A DNA stretch of 64,000 nucleotides from Anisakis pegreffii (Eukaryota > Nematoda > Chromadorea > Rhabditida > Anisakidae): assembly GCA_035041965.1 (NCBI GenBank), contig JAPYMA010000340.1, forward strand, positions 248,001 to 312,000. The letters are read 5' to 3'. The position numbers were made by a program, and so were the translations under genes. Under the pieces are notes generated by a model. That model did no database searches. It saw only the letters and a list, made by a program, of their open reading frames with translations, and was not told the DNA's origin. Positions within the stretch are counted from its first letter, which is position 1; each line of letters starts with the position of its first letter. Below, piece by piece: positions 1-15,100 of the stretch.

Positions 1-101
1 ATGCAGTTCCGCATCCGGATCGCCCGGTACCGTACAACGGAATGTGACCGTTTGACCTTCTTGTATGGTACGTTCCGGTTGGTCTATTTCAGGTGATTTT
101 A
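1..101 (-). CDS. unc-52: unc-52 Ig exon, truncated by window edge
   Basis: After a TTCCAG acceptor, phase 1, the exon codes [16 protein letters not shown] and [16 protein letters not shown], the first half of another domain IV Ig repeat. It continues beyond the first base. Confidence 0.9.
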
Positions 102-3100
102 CTGGAACAACACGTGTGACACGCGATAGCAAATTTTAAAAAATGTTACAGACCTTCAGAAAAAAAACAAGGAGTCAGAGCCAAGGAACTCAAAAATGAT
201 TGCTCTGAACGAGTAATCAGGAGTCGATATCATGCGCTGTTGCTGAATCAGTGATATTCAGTGATAAAAAAGCCTGAAGAAGGATATCTCAGAGAAGGCA
301 CGCGCAATTCTAGAGGCTTTTCCCAGTGTGCATTCCATCTCAGCAGTAAAACCATGAAGTTCATCTAGCACGAATATTCGAATGCAAGGAAATTCTAATG
401 ATAGATCAAGTTGAATCGATTTCACTGTGAATTGTTTGGAGCTGATGTGAGTTAAATTATTGAATGAATGAAATCGTATTTCCTGATCAATGCGATAAGC
501 GCAGTATGCGATAAAATGTATAGTTTTGTATAGTTTCGCATCAGCCAATCGCTGGAAGGTAATCCATTTGAAAATTCTGATTCGTTAGCAATCATCAGAT
601 TCAAGAAGAGCCATGCGTGCTGTGATCAGAGAATGTGTTAAGCAGAAAACTGATGGAATAATTCGTGCAAATGCAAAAAACAAATCGCCACTAGAAGGAA
701 ATTTGTCAAGAAGTAGAAAGAGCGGAAAAGTTTTTACTGAATTAACTGATGTCTAAAGTGGATGAAACAACTCATTCGATAGAAAAGTTCCGCAAGATTA
801 TTCGTTCTTGGCTTCTGCAAGAAACTACTGAACAGATCTTATTGCAAAGTTGGATGAGCGCAGAAATGAGAATAAAAATCAAGAAGAGACCCGAAAATTA
901 AAAGAAACCCAATCGAACAACAAAAAATAGAACAAGCCAAATCAGATGATGTATTTGAGAAGCAAAACCGTACAAGGTGCAGGATTAACTGTCAAATAAG
1001 CCGGTTGTGATTCCAACGGAGCTCCATCACCGTACGTCTCATCAGTGTAGCACACATAGGTGCCTGCATCAGACGGCTCTGCTCTCGGTATTGTTAGTAT
1101 ACCGTTTTCATCAGTGACACCATAACCAAGAGGACTGCCGTCTTCGCGACGCCAGTGCAAATTCATCGTATCCTCGGAATCGAGCAGAGTGCAACGGAAT
1201 GTTACAGTTTCACCTTCTTCGACCGAACGCATCGGAGGATCCACCTCAGGTGCTGATTTTGCTAGAATTTTCAACACTCATACCTGCATTTGTGCATAAC
1301 GAACAACTGAAATTATATAGAGACGCATCTCCTGCTGGCCGATAATAAACCCATGTGCACCGATTGTATATAGAAAGCCTTGAAATGAATGTAGTGATGA
1401 TGTACTGAATAAGTCCTGATTGAATAAAGCAGTTACATTCAAGCAAACAAGCAACAGAATGTCTTGCAAATCAACAACACAATCTGGCCGTTTCAGACCG
1501 ATTTGATAAAGAAATCAGTAAAACTATGAAGATGTGCAAAACAATTGAAGTCGTGCGTTTGTGAAACGATAGAAGAATGTTTGTTGTGTTCAATAGAATT
1601 TGAACGACAAAAGCGATTGCTTGTTTGAAGAAATGAAAATACAACCAGCATGACAGCTTAAATAAAACACTATCAGTACAGCCAGTTCATTGACCAAACG
1701 AAAACATCAATAGAGTTTTCAAGTTCAGCCGTATGATTAAGAGTTCATGAAGTGACCCCAGTTAGCGGCTTGCACGGCTTGAAATGCTAAGCAAATATTG
1801 CCCGCGATCAAAGATAACTAAGTCTGCCTTCGATACGGAGACTGCTAGCAGCAGCAGCATCAGCTGTATGGAGTAGTTGGCGTCTAGAGACAGACGAAAA
1901 AAACAAACAAACAACGATGATGTGGTTAAAAGAACGAAGTAATGGTTAGTGAAGGCTGAAAACGTACGAGCGCCAGGCTGCACGGTCAGATAAGCGGGCG
2001 ACGAGTCCAGCTGCTGTCCATCGGGTGTTTCCACGGAGCAAACGTAGGCGCCCGAATCCGATGGTTGTGCACGAGAGATCACTAAAACACCGGCCTCCTC
2101 GGTGACCCCATAGCCAAGTGGTCCACCGTCTTGTCGTCGCCAATGTAGATCGTTACCGTCTACACCTGGGCACTTGGCATCGCAGTCTTACCGTACCACC
2201 CTCAGCAACTGTCTCGTACGGATTCTCGATTACAGGTTCTCTCACTGTAAGCAGTTAGCGACGAGTTGTTGAAGCGAAAACAGTCATGAAACACTGAATT
2301 ATTAGTGTTACAATACAAACAAATGAAAGCATTATTCATGTTGATGTAATTGCGAAAATCACATCAAGTAATGTTGTGAGAGGTTAGTTATCGAACGAAA
2401 TAACCGAAAATTTTGTTACAATAATAACGACAGACTGATACTTAAACATAAACGAATAAATGAGCAAAAAAACGAACATAATAAACAAAAAGAGGACATC
2501 CTCAGAAAGTAATTAAATGAATGAGCAAACGATAAACCAAAGCAACACGATCACAGAAGAATGAGCACAAGATCCTCATTCTTACTCCCCTAAATCCTAT
2601 CAAATTGCAAATCGTCCCAATAATGGTCACCAATGATCAGTATCTGATTTAGGTGATAGTATTATCAACGTAAAATATCACTTCCAGTTCAACTAATAAT
2701 CGTACTACTGATGAGTTCGTCAACTAATTTGAAATGAACTGATAAGTGCATCACAGTAAAGTTCACTTATTACAAGTGAATCTGTTTGTTAGGTATTATT
2801 ACAAAGCTCCTTCATGTCTGTAAGGAGTAAGATAATCGGAAACATGAGAAAAATCATTGAATTCATTCCGTTTACAGAACTGACATTTGTAAGTCAGCCT
2901 GGATGACAACTAAACGATCATTCAATGTCACAATTAATGGTCGCTAAATACTTCCATAGAATTGGCTGTATTTACAACTTCTCCACAAATGGTAATCGGT
3001 AGGTATATCGTGGGTAAAGATGGCAATGAAAGAAGAAGGGTTAATCTCAACAGATTAACCGATAGTGGTTTCTAAGTTCGACGCAGTAGATGAAAATCAT

Positions 3101-6100
3101 GAGCATATGACGGCACGATATTTTCGAACAAAAACAACGATGGAACAGCCAAGGATAGAGTTCATTGCTGGGCTGGAAATGTGGTTTCGAAGGAGTGCGT
3201 GCAGTTGGAGATTTATATGATCAACGAAGGACTCGAGTACAAAAGCGATTGCTTGAGATCAAGGCAGAACAACAATATATGTGGTGTTCTATTGAACAAG
3301 TGATATAAGGAAATTATCATGAATGCATTAGCAGATGATAGAATTTGGTTTGATGAAGAGGTGTTGTTCGATTGAAGATGAGTAAATTAAATAAGTGTTA
3401 GTCAGTTAGTGGCTTGTTAAGATGAGTGCAAACAAGGTGAAATGCAATAATATACGACGTACACGTGGTTTCGGACATGCTTGGATTAACTGTGAGATAA
3501 GCGGGTACTGAGTCTATTCGTTGTCCACTCTCAGTGTCTTCAGCCGTACAAATGTAGGTGCCCGAATCTGATACTTTCACATTCGTCAGAGTCAACACAC
3601 CACGTTCTTCCGTATTGGCATCTGCACTCAGCGCTTCACCGTCTTCACGTCGCCAAGTCAGCGAAAACTCATTGATATGGTTAGTTTCCGCTAGGCTACA
3701 ACGTAGCGTTACCGTATCGCCCTCATCAACCGATTCTTGGAACGAATCCACAACGGGTTGTAGTGATACTTCGGACTCTGCTGTAACTAGTGGTTAGTTG
3801 ACGAACACAAACCCAATGAAACCAAACGAACGAACGATTCGAGAAACGAAAATTAATAAACGCATTTCAAACATATTTGTTACATATTTGTTGTGGTGTG
3901 CAAATTTAATTAGTGGATAGGTGCAAAAAACATGAAAATTTAATGTAAATTATGCGGTGTGTATCTGAAAAACATCAGATTTTCAGTGCCGTTGTTATTT
4001 TTGGTATGGTGAAGGTATTAGTCAATGGGCAAAGGTATCGTTCTCTTGTGCGAAAGCGTGATCATTTATTTTGATGGAAACAAAATTCCGGGTAGTGATA
4101 TTAAGCTTTTTGAAGATGCGTGAATGATATTCGGGAGATATTGCGGGGTGTGTATGAGGTGATGGTGGTGCAAAATTGGTTGACTGAATGAAGTGATCGA
4201 TGTGTCAATTGAAATTTCACTCCCTGTTAGAGTAGAGCCAAAAAAAGTTGTGAAATATAATTTTGAGAGTTCCAATTCAGAACAATGAACATGACGATGA
4301 GTGAATGAACAGATGATTATGAACGAACGGTTAGTAAACATAAGTGTTAAGTGAAATTGAAAACGTACTGGGTTGTTGTGTTAGTGGCAGAACAGTGATG
4401 TGAGCTGGTTCTGAGTCAACTATTTCATAGGTTTCCGTGTCTTCAGCCGAGCAGATATACGCGCCAGCATCCGACGGTTGAATGTTCTCGATTGTCAGTG
4501 TGCCATCAGTCTCGGTAATATGCCATCCCATCGATTGACCATCAGCACGGCGCCAATGTAGAATCGTCTCACTGTCCCGAACCGGAATGGAACATTTCAG
4601 GGTGATCGTCTCACCTTGATCAACTGTTACGGTTGACTTCTCAATGGTTGGTTTAGGTTCTACGGCTGGTTCCAAAGGAAGTTCACGTTCAGGCTCAGGC
4701 TCCAGTTCCTGCTCAGGTTCAGGTTGTGGTCGCTCTCGGTCCTCACCGAACAAATCTTCTTCGGCTGTAATTTCGTGAATGTTTGTGCAACGCATGCATG
4801 AATTTCAGATAAAAATCCATTTGTTATCAATAAATGCCATCGAAAAAGTGTTAATTTGGTGAGGTGCTTAAATTCATTCCTATACAATTGCACGTGAATG
4901 ATAAAATTATCAATCTGAAAAACATCGGTTATTATAAGTTATCATATGGTGTTAAGTGTTATGATAATAGGTTGTTAAGTAATTTCACAAACAAACATAC
5001 ACATGGTATTAGTGGCTTTTTTGCTTGTATTATTACACCGAAACCCAAACAGTTAATTTAAAAAAATGGCAATATGATCTAGTGAAACTTAAAATGGAAT
5101 CGAAACGGAAATTGAAGAGGAAAATCCGGTGAATAGAGGAACGTAAGTGAGATAAAATAAACCAAAAGGTTTTCATATGCGCACCGGAAACGTGTTGAAT
5201 AGAAATAACTGTGAATGGAAGTTTAACCAAAGAAATCGAAGAAAAAATCGAGAATTCGAGGGCAAAAGGAATTGTTGGTGAGGTGAGAGGAAGAGAAGAA
5301 GCGCAACAACAAACGTACTTCGTTCATCACCTGAAGGTGTTACTATAAGGTTGACCGGTTCCGAGTCAATTCGTTCACCGGTCATTCGGTCATACGTATA
5401 GCAGATGTATTCGGCAGCGTCAAACACTTTCACATTGGAAATAGTCAGTATACCGTTCTCATCGGATGCATCAAAACTCATATACTGATCATCGGCTCTA
5501 CGCCAATGCAACTCCTCTCCAGACGCGCCTTGTATCGAACAAGCTATCGTAACGCTAGTTCCTTCTTGGATCGATATCGACGTTGTTTCAACGGTCGGCT
5601 TTTGGGGCTCAGAGATGGCTACAATTCGCACAGAAATGATAGTAGTAGTGATTAGCAGCAAAGAATTGTGTTAATTGGGTGCTTATCATCAGAATCATAA
5701 CGAAGGTGCTCGAAATAGTCGTTAGTACAATAGTTTCAGAATGCTGCTACCTGTTATGTGCTTGTGATACGTTTAAAACCGGAGATTTTCATTCTATTAA
5801 GTGATCGATGTGATCTTCTGAGTGTATCAATGCTGCGATGTACATGTTATTAAGTGTGATAAAATTTGGAGTGAATGCGTGAAAAAATTGAGTCGTAAAC
5901 GAGAATTTCAAAGAGATTATTAAAGTTGACGGTGTTAGAAGGAAGAACTTTAGTAACTGAGAACTTGAGTGGAAATCGGATTGCCCAATGATGATGTTAA
6001 TGTGTGGAGATCGCTTAACGTATGTACAGTGAGTGCTGCGTAATGAGTGTTGTCTGATCAAATTAAATGAACGAAAATAATTCAAAAAGGAGCTGTCAGT

Positions 6101-9100
6101 GAGATCATAAATTGCAGTGCAATATAACTAAAAACTCGAAACAAAGAAATTGCTGTGCAAACCTTAAATAAAAATATGACAAAGCAAAAACAGACTTAAA
6201 TGAGGAGTCCAAAATGAGGAAACGAAATGATAAAATGAACTCGAAACAAAATGCCTTTGGATTAACGACGAAGACGTGAAGTGCTAAACAATCAAATGTG
6301 TGTTGTGAATGTAAGTGGGAGGGAGTTTTTTCGAATGGCTGTCGCCGAACCTCAGAGCTCGAGGCCAATTGTGCAGACAACTTAACTTTTAAACAGTGCA
6401 CTGATAAAACAAAAATGAAAAACAACGCAACAAAACAAAACGGTTAATGGCGTTTGTGTAACGTACGTTGTTCGGGTTGCTCAGGCTCTGGCTCTGGCTC
6501 TGGTTCGGGCTCAGGCTCTGGCTCTGGCTCAGGCTCTGGTTCGGGCTCCCACTCAGGTTCAGGTTCAACTGGTGGCTCAGGTGCGCTAGTAGTGGCTTCA
6601 ATAACAGTGACATAAACAGGTGCACTCTCAATACGTTCGCCAGTGTCCGCATCCTCCGTATAGCACACATAGGGTCCCGAATCAGAAGGCTGTGCATTTG
6701 TGATCGTTAAAACACCGTCCTGTTCGACAACCTCATCACTCATCAATTGGCCATCTTCGCGTCGCCAATACGCCAATAGAACTTCGTCCTCTTGATCCGG
6801 TAGACTACATCGCAATACGATCGTATCACCTTGTGTCACCGTTTCGGATGAAACGTCAGCAACAGGCACTAGATGGTGTGCTTCTTCTACAGGTGATGTT
6901 TGTGGTGCTGGAACAACACAGAATCTAGTTCATCAATAACGAAACCAAAAAGAACTTGAACCGTTGTGTCCCATCAAGCAACTAAACGATACGAAGCAAG
7001 TCAGTTCAATCGAACTGAAACGAAACAAGAGAGTTAGTTGTGCAGTGCTCATAACTATCAGAACTCAGGGTTCGGATAGCTCAGGGTCCCGCAATCTTGG
7101 AATAATATTCTTCTTTGATCAAATTCCAAAATAATTTCGAGTCGAATGCAAACAACAGCTCAATGATTCCTTCTTGAAGTGGATTCAACGAAAGCATTCT
7201 CAAATGAATTATTTGGTGGTGGAATAGACTGTTTTGATCTAACATTGCGTGTACTTTTGAGCAAACAAATAGGGAGCGAAAATACTTCCAAGATTCGTTC
7301 CTGCAGACAGGATCGAATTTTGTGGAACAAAATGAACATAACAAGTGTTTAGTGCTCAGTGAAAACACATAAATAATGCACATTTAAGACTGAAATACTG
7401 ATTGAAGTGGTGCTAAAACAGGCGAAACATCCAACGAAGATTTTGGTGCAAACGAGTTAATTGCGAACGAATTCAATAGCAAAATATGCTGTTAATGGAC
7501 ATGTATGATCATTGTGGTGTTCGGTTGAAATTTTTGTGAAAAGTGTGCAATGGTGACACCAATAAACCGAAAAAAATTGAATGAACAGAATGAAACGAAC
7601 TAACAAAATTCAGTTGAACACAACAAAACAAAAAAATTCAAAAACTTTTGGTGCTCTTGACGTCTAACGTACTTGACGATACAGTGGTTGTAGACGATTC
7701 AGTGGTTTCAGACGGATTCACAAGCAGATTGACGGGCTCGTAATCGGTACGAGCGCCACTCTCCCAGTCTTCCAGGAAGCAAACAAACTTGCCGGCATCC
7801 GATTGATGCACATTTTGAATTATGAGAATTCCGTTCTCAATGGTCATCCGTGCGAAATCCAGCTCCACATCGTCCTCACGTCTCCATTGCACTTCGAGTG
7901 ATTGCTCAGTGTGAGTGCAGTGCAGTTCAACCGTGTCGCCTTCTTCGACAGTTTTTGAGCTACTGTCGAGGACGGGAACGACTTCAGTTGTAGCAGCTGT
8001 AAAATAACGCCAATTGTGCATAAATGTGAGCAAGTGAGTGCATTACAACAAGAACACCAAACAAACAAACTCCCATAAACCCAAAATAAAATAAAACACA
8101 GTCAAAAGCGTCCACTTGTGATCCATCAGACATTCAAACGCTGCTCATTGAACACAACTAAACGAGTGTATCAATTGAGTGAGTGAAACGAATTCGAAAC
8201 GATGCTAACTGAAATATTCCACACGAAAATTTCCTCAGAATGACCATAATGCTGAAGTTGTCCCGAGATTGTCGAACTACTCCAAAGATTGGCGTGATAA
8301 GAAGCATATGATGGACAAGATTAACACGACAGAAGCAAAATTACATGCAGTTGATCACTGTTAATGGTGAAGCAGTGACAAGAAACGTTAAAATGATCGC
8401 ACATTATCTTAGGTGCTCAAGTGCGTACGATGAACAGTTATAAGCGATTTGAACGCAAACGAAATCATCGAGAATCCGAACGAAAATACTCAAAATTGAC
8501 GAATCGAAATCATAAGCATCAATCAAGCACGAAAAAGAAAATCAACGTGAATCATGAATCGGAGCATTCAGAACCCAAAAACCAATCACCAAACAAAAAT
8601 TTCCCGAATCGAAAAAAGTGAACTATTGATAACTAATTTGGAAACAGAAAAGTGGAACCAAAGTGGTTTCCAAGCCAAAATGTCGAAATGAACCGAAGAA
8701 TAGATCACATTTTGAAATGAAACTGAACCAAGAAATGTGTGTGAAATGAAAAGAAATTATCAAAAATAAAAATCAAAGAATGAAATGCATAATCAAACAA
8801 AAGAGTACATACGTTCGACAGGATTAACTGAAAGATAGGCAGGTGCTGAATCAACTGTTAGTCCATCGTAGCCATCTTCTACTGAGCAAATATACGCTGC
8901 CGTATCTGCTAACGTTGCGCGAGGTATGATCAGAGTTGCACCCTCAACAATAGTGTCCGCACTCAACGGTACACCATCTTGCCGGTGCCAATTCACTTGA
9001 ATATTCAGCTTACCGGGCACATAACATTGGAACGTCACTCGTTCTCCTTCATCAACCACCTCACCAGAGGCCACTACCAAAGGAGTAACGGCTAGAATTG

Positions 9101-12100
9101 TGAAATGATGAAGCGCAATCGACAAAAAGTTCGAGATGAGAGTAAAAGTTTGATTTGACGGTTGTTAGTTCGAGAATGTTATCGTTTGAAGAAGTTAGTG
9201 TGATATGGAAGTGACAGATTAGACTGATTGTATTTGATGATTCCAGCGTTACATTTAGAATTGGACAGCAGAGGTACGTAGCGATGAATCACAGAAAATG
9301 AATGATATTGTTATCAATATTGTGTGAACAAGCAAAATTTGGAGACGTTGATGCGGCTACCATTGAATACCGCAGTGGATGGAACGTACATTTGAGCCAG
9401 AAAGTGAAACCTCAGGAATTGAAGAAGATCAATGTGAAGTTGTTTCATGCAAACAAATAGCCACTGATAAAATTCAGATGAAGGCAACCATTGTTAGATT
9501 ATAAGTGAGCACGTGAGATTTAGATTTCGTGAGATTTCCTATAGATGATAGGGAATTGTTTGAAATTTGGCCCGTGGCATACGTCAGAGTAGTTAAGATT
9601 TGGAATCGTGCAAACAGTTACGAGTGGATTTGTTTAAAGAAAGGCGCATGAACAGAAATAAAGACGAATAAGATATTCAGATGTCCAGAGGTGATCGCTG
9701 GAAATAGATGAGTGATCAACAAGAAAATCAATCAATCAATCGAACAACGATAGGCAGTTGATCTAGTCAGGAGTAAGTGCAATATGTTGAGATGGAAGAG
9801 GATTGAACCTTAGTAGAATCACTTCAGAGGTCATTGAAGTTTTCATTGATGTATAAGCAAGCACTAAAAAGATACAGAAGCTATTCGAATTTGAACTGAA
9901 CGATAGATGAACAAAACGTTGAACGTAAACAAACATAAAATCAGAAAAGAAAGCGATACGTACGCGTGCTCAGTTGAACGTCTAAATAGGCAGGTGATGA
10001 ATCAACCGGACTGAGTTCACCCGAAGGATCTTGAGCTGTGCACACGTAAACGCCGGAATCCGATTGTCTCACGTCGGAAATCGTCAGTATACCCTGTATA
10101 TCTCTTGCGTTCTCACTCAACGGTCTACCATCTTCACGTTGCCAACGCAATATGACGTCCTTCTGTGGACTACTACAACGGAACGTCACCATACCACCTT
10201 CTTTGACAGTTTCCGACTCAGAATCTAACACTGGTGCGTCAACTGGAACCAATATTCAATCTTATAAGACTGCTACCCAAATTATCGAATTCCTTCGGAT
10301 TTCATAACTTCTCAATTGTACACATATCTTCGGCTGTTGATAGCAGATTAGTAATGAATAGCAGAAAGTGAGCTGAACATAATGAAATCATCGTGAACGA
10401 AAGGATTATACTTGGTATTTAGTGCAGAATGAAACATTCACAAACTAAAACAGTGACTACAGAAATAATTCGAAAGAAACGAAAATTCGAAAAATGGAAC
10501 TTAAAATCAAGATAACATCGACAGTGCTAAGAACTGAAAACTGCAATTGAAACATTAAGCAATGCTAGTTAAAGTGTCACCTCCAAATCGCTAGAAAAAC
10601 TACTGTCCCGTGGATGAAAGTTTTCAGAGCATATTCTAAGCCCATTATTACATTTCCTATACACCAGAGCAGAAAAATAACTCTAAATTTCAAACTCAGT
10701 GTTAAAACCAAACAGAAACCCAGTGTTAATCAGTAAAATGGTTAATTATCGCACAAAACTGAATTCATTTCAAGGGCGAACGGCGCATCTCAAATTTGTT
10801 AGAAATCCCCATCATCAAATGTCATTCGATGAGATCGCTAGTGCATAAAATCACCCGCAAATTAGTAATCTATGGCATCAAGTGGTTGTTCGAATGCATG
10901 CTAATGACACCATAACGTCAACTGCCGTCAAAACGATGACACGATCCAGCAAAAAGACTCGTTAAAACGAATCGTGAATGTTATCTCTGACTGAATGAGA
11001 CAACATACGTGCAGTTGGCCTGATATTCAAGTATGCCGGTGACGATTCAATTGTTTCCCCGTCTTCATCTTCCGTATAGCAAATGTAAGCGCCAGCATCC
11101 GACGGCTGCACATTGGTAAATCTCAACACACCCTCATCCTGCTCAACGTCATATCCCAAATCGGCACCATCCTCACGTCGCCATTTCAGCTCAGAGTCCA
11201 CTGCCGCATCAGCTATGGTGCATAGGAAAGTTGCCTGAGCACCTTCGTCAACTGTCTGTGCCTCAGGACTTATCACAGGCTCGTTCGCTGCAAACCCGTT
11301 ATCATTGTTATCACCAAAATACATTTGACCTCCATTTGTGTCTCTATCTCTCGTTCTGTGAGTATTTAACTGAAAATGCGAACGAACTGTGCAAAATCAT
11401 GAGAGTTTATGGTGCACGATTGATATTTGTGACTTCGACATTAAACAAAAACCAAATCATTTTGTGCCAAGAAACAAAATTAGAACTGAGAGATAGAGTA
11501 AATAATTGCGTGAAAGTGATTAGTGATAATTTGATTCATTATTTGTGCTCTGAACATAATTTGAAATTTCAAACAAAACGTGTTAATAAATAAAATGTTA
11601 TTACTGATTGGATTTGTTTTTTGATGTGCGAATGTGAACAGATAAATAGTAAATAAACAGATAAATAATAAATAAACAAATGTGAAGTGATAGATAAATA
11701 AAATGTGAAAGAGTGGGATTCTCTTAAAATGCATAAAATAAAAAATTTTAGCTGGAAATTAAACTAAATTAGAAAAAATCTGAATTAAGTGAGATCATCT
11801 GTAACATAATCAAACATAACTGAAGGAAGATATTGAATCAAAATGTGCTCGTGAATGTCTATGCGTGTTCTGCAATCAAATCCAAATCTAGTTTCAGGCA
11901 GAAATGTGCTGAACGAATCGCTTGCTATTGAAACAGTGCGATTTTGGATGATGAGCAAAACGTATTAGCAATAATGAATGTTATTTGAGAGAGAATGATA
12001 GAAGCAACGCAATGAACATGAACAACTTCAGTTACCGAGACGTCGGATTCAATATGAGAATTCTTGAGTGCTGAGAAGACAATCAGCAATATGACAATGT

Positions 12101-15100
12101 TCTGAATACACCTTCAAGATAAGTGGTCAATGTGCAAGACGAATTCACCGAGGGAATCATCGGGCTTGGCAAATAAAACAGAGACCATCTTCTGACGTCG
12201 CTTGCTCAACTGTGAGACTTATCAACAATTTTAAAAATGCACTGTTCGTAGTACTTTCGTCAGAATCAATTATGATGAGCGACGATGAATACTTCAGTAA
12301 GTGATCGCATAAGTTGCCCAGGAAAGTTCAAAACAAGAGACGTTTCTATGTTGAACGCAGCACATTCAATGCAATTACGCATTCGGACGGTATTAGCTGG
12401 AGTTGATAGTACAAAGCGCAATGAAGAACGCACGAGAGCTTGAGCTTGCACTCGCAAACTTGAAACGAGCTCTTTTGAGCACATGTTGAAGCAAGCAAAA
12501 AACGAGAATCTGTCCTGAAGGCCGCGAACTAAAGTCTCGTCTCATCCATCTGAAGAAGTTGTTTAAGTGGCTTTGTCAAAGAGTTGCTGCTGAAATGAAC
12601 GCAGAAAGACACATTGCTATGTATGACGCACACAAAAACACGACTCCAACACCCGATGTGATGATCTGAAATATTAGGTCGGCCCTACGAAGACGGAGAA
12701 ACTTCTGAGGCAAGCAACATACGTTGTCGTTGTGCAACCACAAGTGTTGCATCGTCGGTGGCAAACTGATGTGGACCTTGTGCCGTGCAACGATACTGTC
12801 CAGCATCTTCCTCGTGCGCGTTATTGATGATCAGTTGTCCGTTGGTTTGGATGGCCGATGAGGGCAGAGCGTTTGTACCCACTTTGGTCCATTCAAGACG
12901 TAGATTTGGTCCCTTAATTCAATGAAAAAATGTCAAAGTCCCATCTTGAAATTTGAACCACTTTGATTACAAGAAATCAACATTGGTTCCAAACAAAGAA
13001 ATCAACCCATTGCTTGAATTTCACTACATTGAGTTCGTCTAATATAAAACCTAAAACCAGTCGACAATTCAGTGAATGTTGAGCAATAAAATCAACTGAA
13101 GCATTCTTCTGCTTCAACAACTGCACACATTACTGCAACTGCTGACACTGATTCTAAAACTAAAACAGGCTCGAGGGATTTCTTTGCTGATACGATGTTA
13201 TGCATCAGATCGCAGGTTTTGATGCGATCTCGCGCACCCCAGCGTTGGTATCACTACACAGTTTCATAAACAATAGTGTTTCCGTTGAATCAGTAAGTCA
13301 AAATGATCTCAGTGACCGACTTGAACTACTAGTTTCTATGGCCAAGCGTTCATCGCATAATGAAGTATCTCTCTTAACAGACTGCATCCAAATTTCGTAC
13401 CGATTGCGTTCATCATTAATTAGGTTGCAAACAACAATCTTGATGTGTCTAAGAAGCTGACTGGTATCGGTACAAATCTTTGAGAGCTGTGTGGAATTTC
13501 AAAGCTACTCGAATTTTTAAGGTGTTTTGATGAGTTCAGCATAAGATTACTCACTCTAGGTCCAACAATCCTGCAGTACCATTGTGCTGTTCCACCGGGT
13601 TGTACGTGAAGATTCTTTGGTTGATCGATTTGCACCCGTAAGGTTGCTGAAATGAAAATGAAAGGTTCGATGAGTTGCACTCATTCAGGTCAGTGCATCA
13701 ATCATCACTCTGAGGTGATCAACAATTTATATCTCACATAAATCCCATCTCATCGTCAAAATATTGCCCCAATAAACCAATTCCGAAATTACAGAATTTG
13801 ATTGAATTTTCATTCGCAACTAAAACTTTTCATCTCGCAACTAAACGACAGCAGTTATAAGCTGTTAGTAATCATCATTTCATGATTAATTTGAAGCAAT
13901 TTTCTCGGCCAAAATATTTCAAACGAAAAAGAAAAAGCAAAATTTGATTTATTCGAACAGATTTCCTATCGCTTCAATTCATAACGAATCCACTCCGAAC
14001 CATCAGTTCACGATGGCATCATATATTACAATCATGAGTGCAAATCACACACAATCAAATCAATACTGATCAGGTCGAATAAATTTTCTCAAGTGGATAT
14101 ATTCAGTGTACGTATGTACGTGTTTGTGTGTGTTTGTGTGTTGGTTAATTGAGTGTTCGGTTTTTCGTAAATATTGATGGATTGTGAAGGTAATTAATGA
14201 TTAGTAATGAATAATGAAGTAGTAAGTATATTATTAGAGGTTATTAGAGTGCATGTGAGTCGAGATTATTCATAATATAAAGTGAGATGAATGGGAAGGT
14301 GCCATTCGATGCGTTTGTGAGATGCGCATTCGATTTGATTAGTCGCGCTTACCAAAATCATCCAAACAATTCACACTCGGTCTGATTATATTGCCTTGCG
14401 GTACTTCACATGGCTGTGGTCGATATTTCACTATAATTTTAACAAACCCTTAATCATTCAGTTATGGTCATCATACATATTCAGCTCCGGTTTTGACCAT
14501 GAAAGCAATTCATTGCACTCAATGATCAGCAGTAGATCACGATACTCTCATCTGTGCCCTTCTTATTAGATATTCAGCAGTAATAATAGAATCTCAATCG
14601 CTGAATGTATCTTACCGTCACAATTCAGTCCTCATTTGAATAACAAGTTAGCTCCATCATAGATAGAGCGTATGCTGAATTGTTTTGTCATGTTCATTTT
14701 GAGTCAGCCTAATTTGTCATTTGATAACTATTAACTAAAAACACATAGAACACAAACAATGGAGAGCATTTGCTTGGACGAGAACGAACAGTACGAACAT
14801 TGTTTGGGTTTGTGAGTGTGTAGCATGAACTGCTGATTGACTCGTGCAAAATAACTGCTCTAAAGTTTCTAATCTGCGTGTATGTTGCAGACAAATGATT
14901 CAAGCGATTTCTGGACTCATGCAAATCATCGCAAAACCGGTTTATTTCCGCTGGGAAATCATTCATTTTTGTGTTGAAAATTTCGATCTGATTTCGTGAT
15001 CATCGGGGCTTGTGACTAAACACATTCGTTTGTTGGATATATCATCATGCCGTTCGCCCAATAACAGCTCAGTCGTATTTTAAAACGGCCAAAACTTTGT

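Larger units (their letters stand above)
102..13554. other. Introns between domain IV Ig exons (about 0.55-1.45 kb each)
   Basis: The stretches 102-973, 1262-1967, 2245-3462, 3781-4368, 4765-5318, 5619-6466, 6908-7672, 7997-8812, 9092-9963, 10243-11008, 11288-12722 and 12913-13554 separate the exons listed. They are AT-rich, A-rich on the plus strand, and I see no further exon, RNA gene or transposon in them. Confidence 0.7.

Noticed and set aside
4066..4341. 91-codon minus-strand frame next to an Ig exon
   Set aside because: Intronic; no Ig features, and the Ig exons on both sides join in phase without it.
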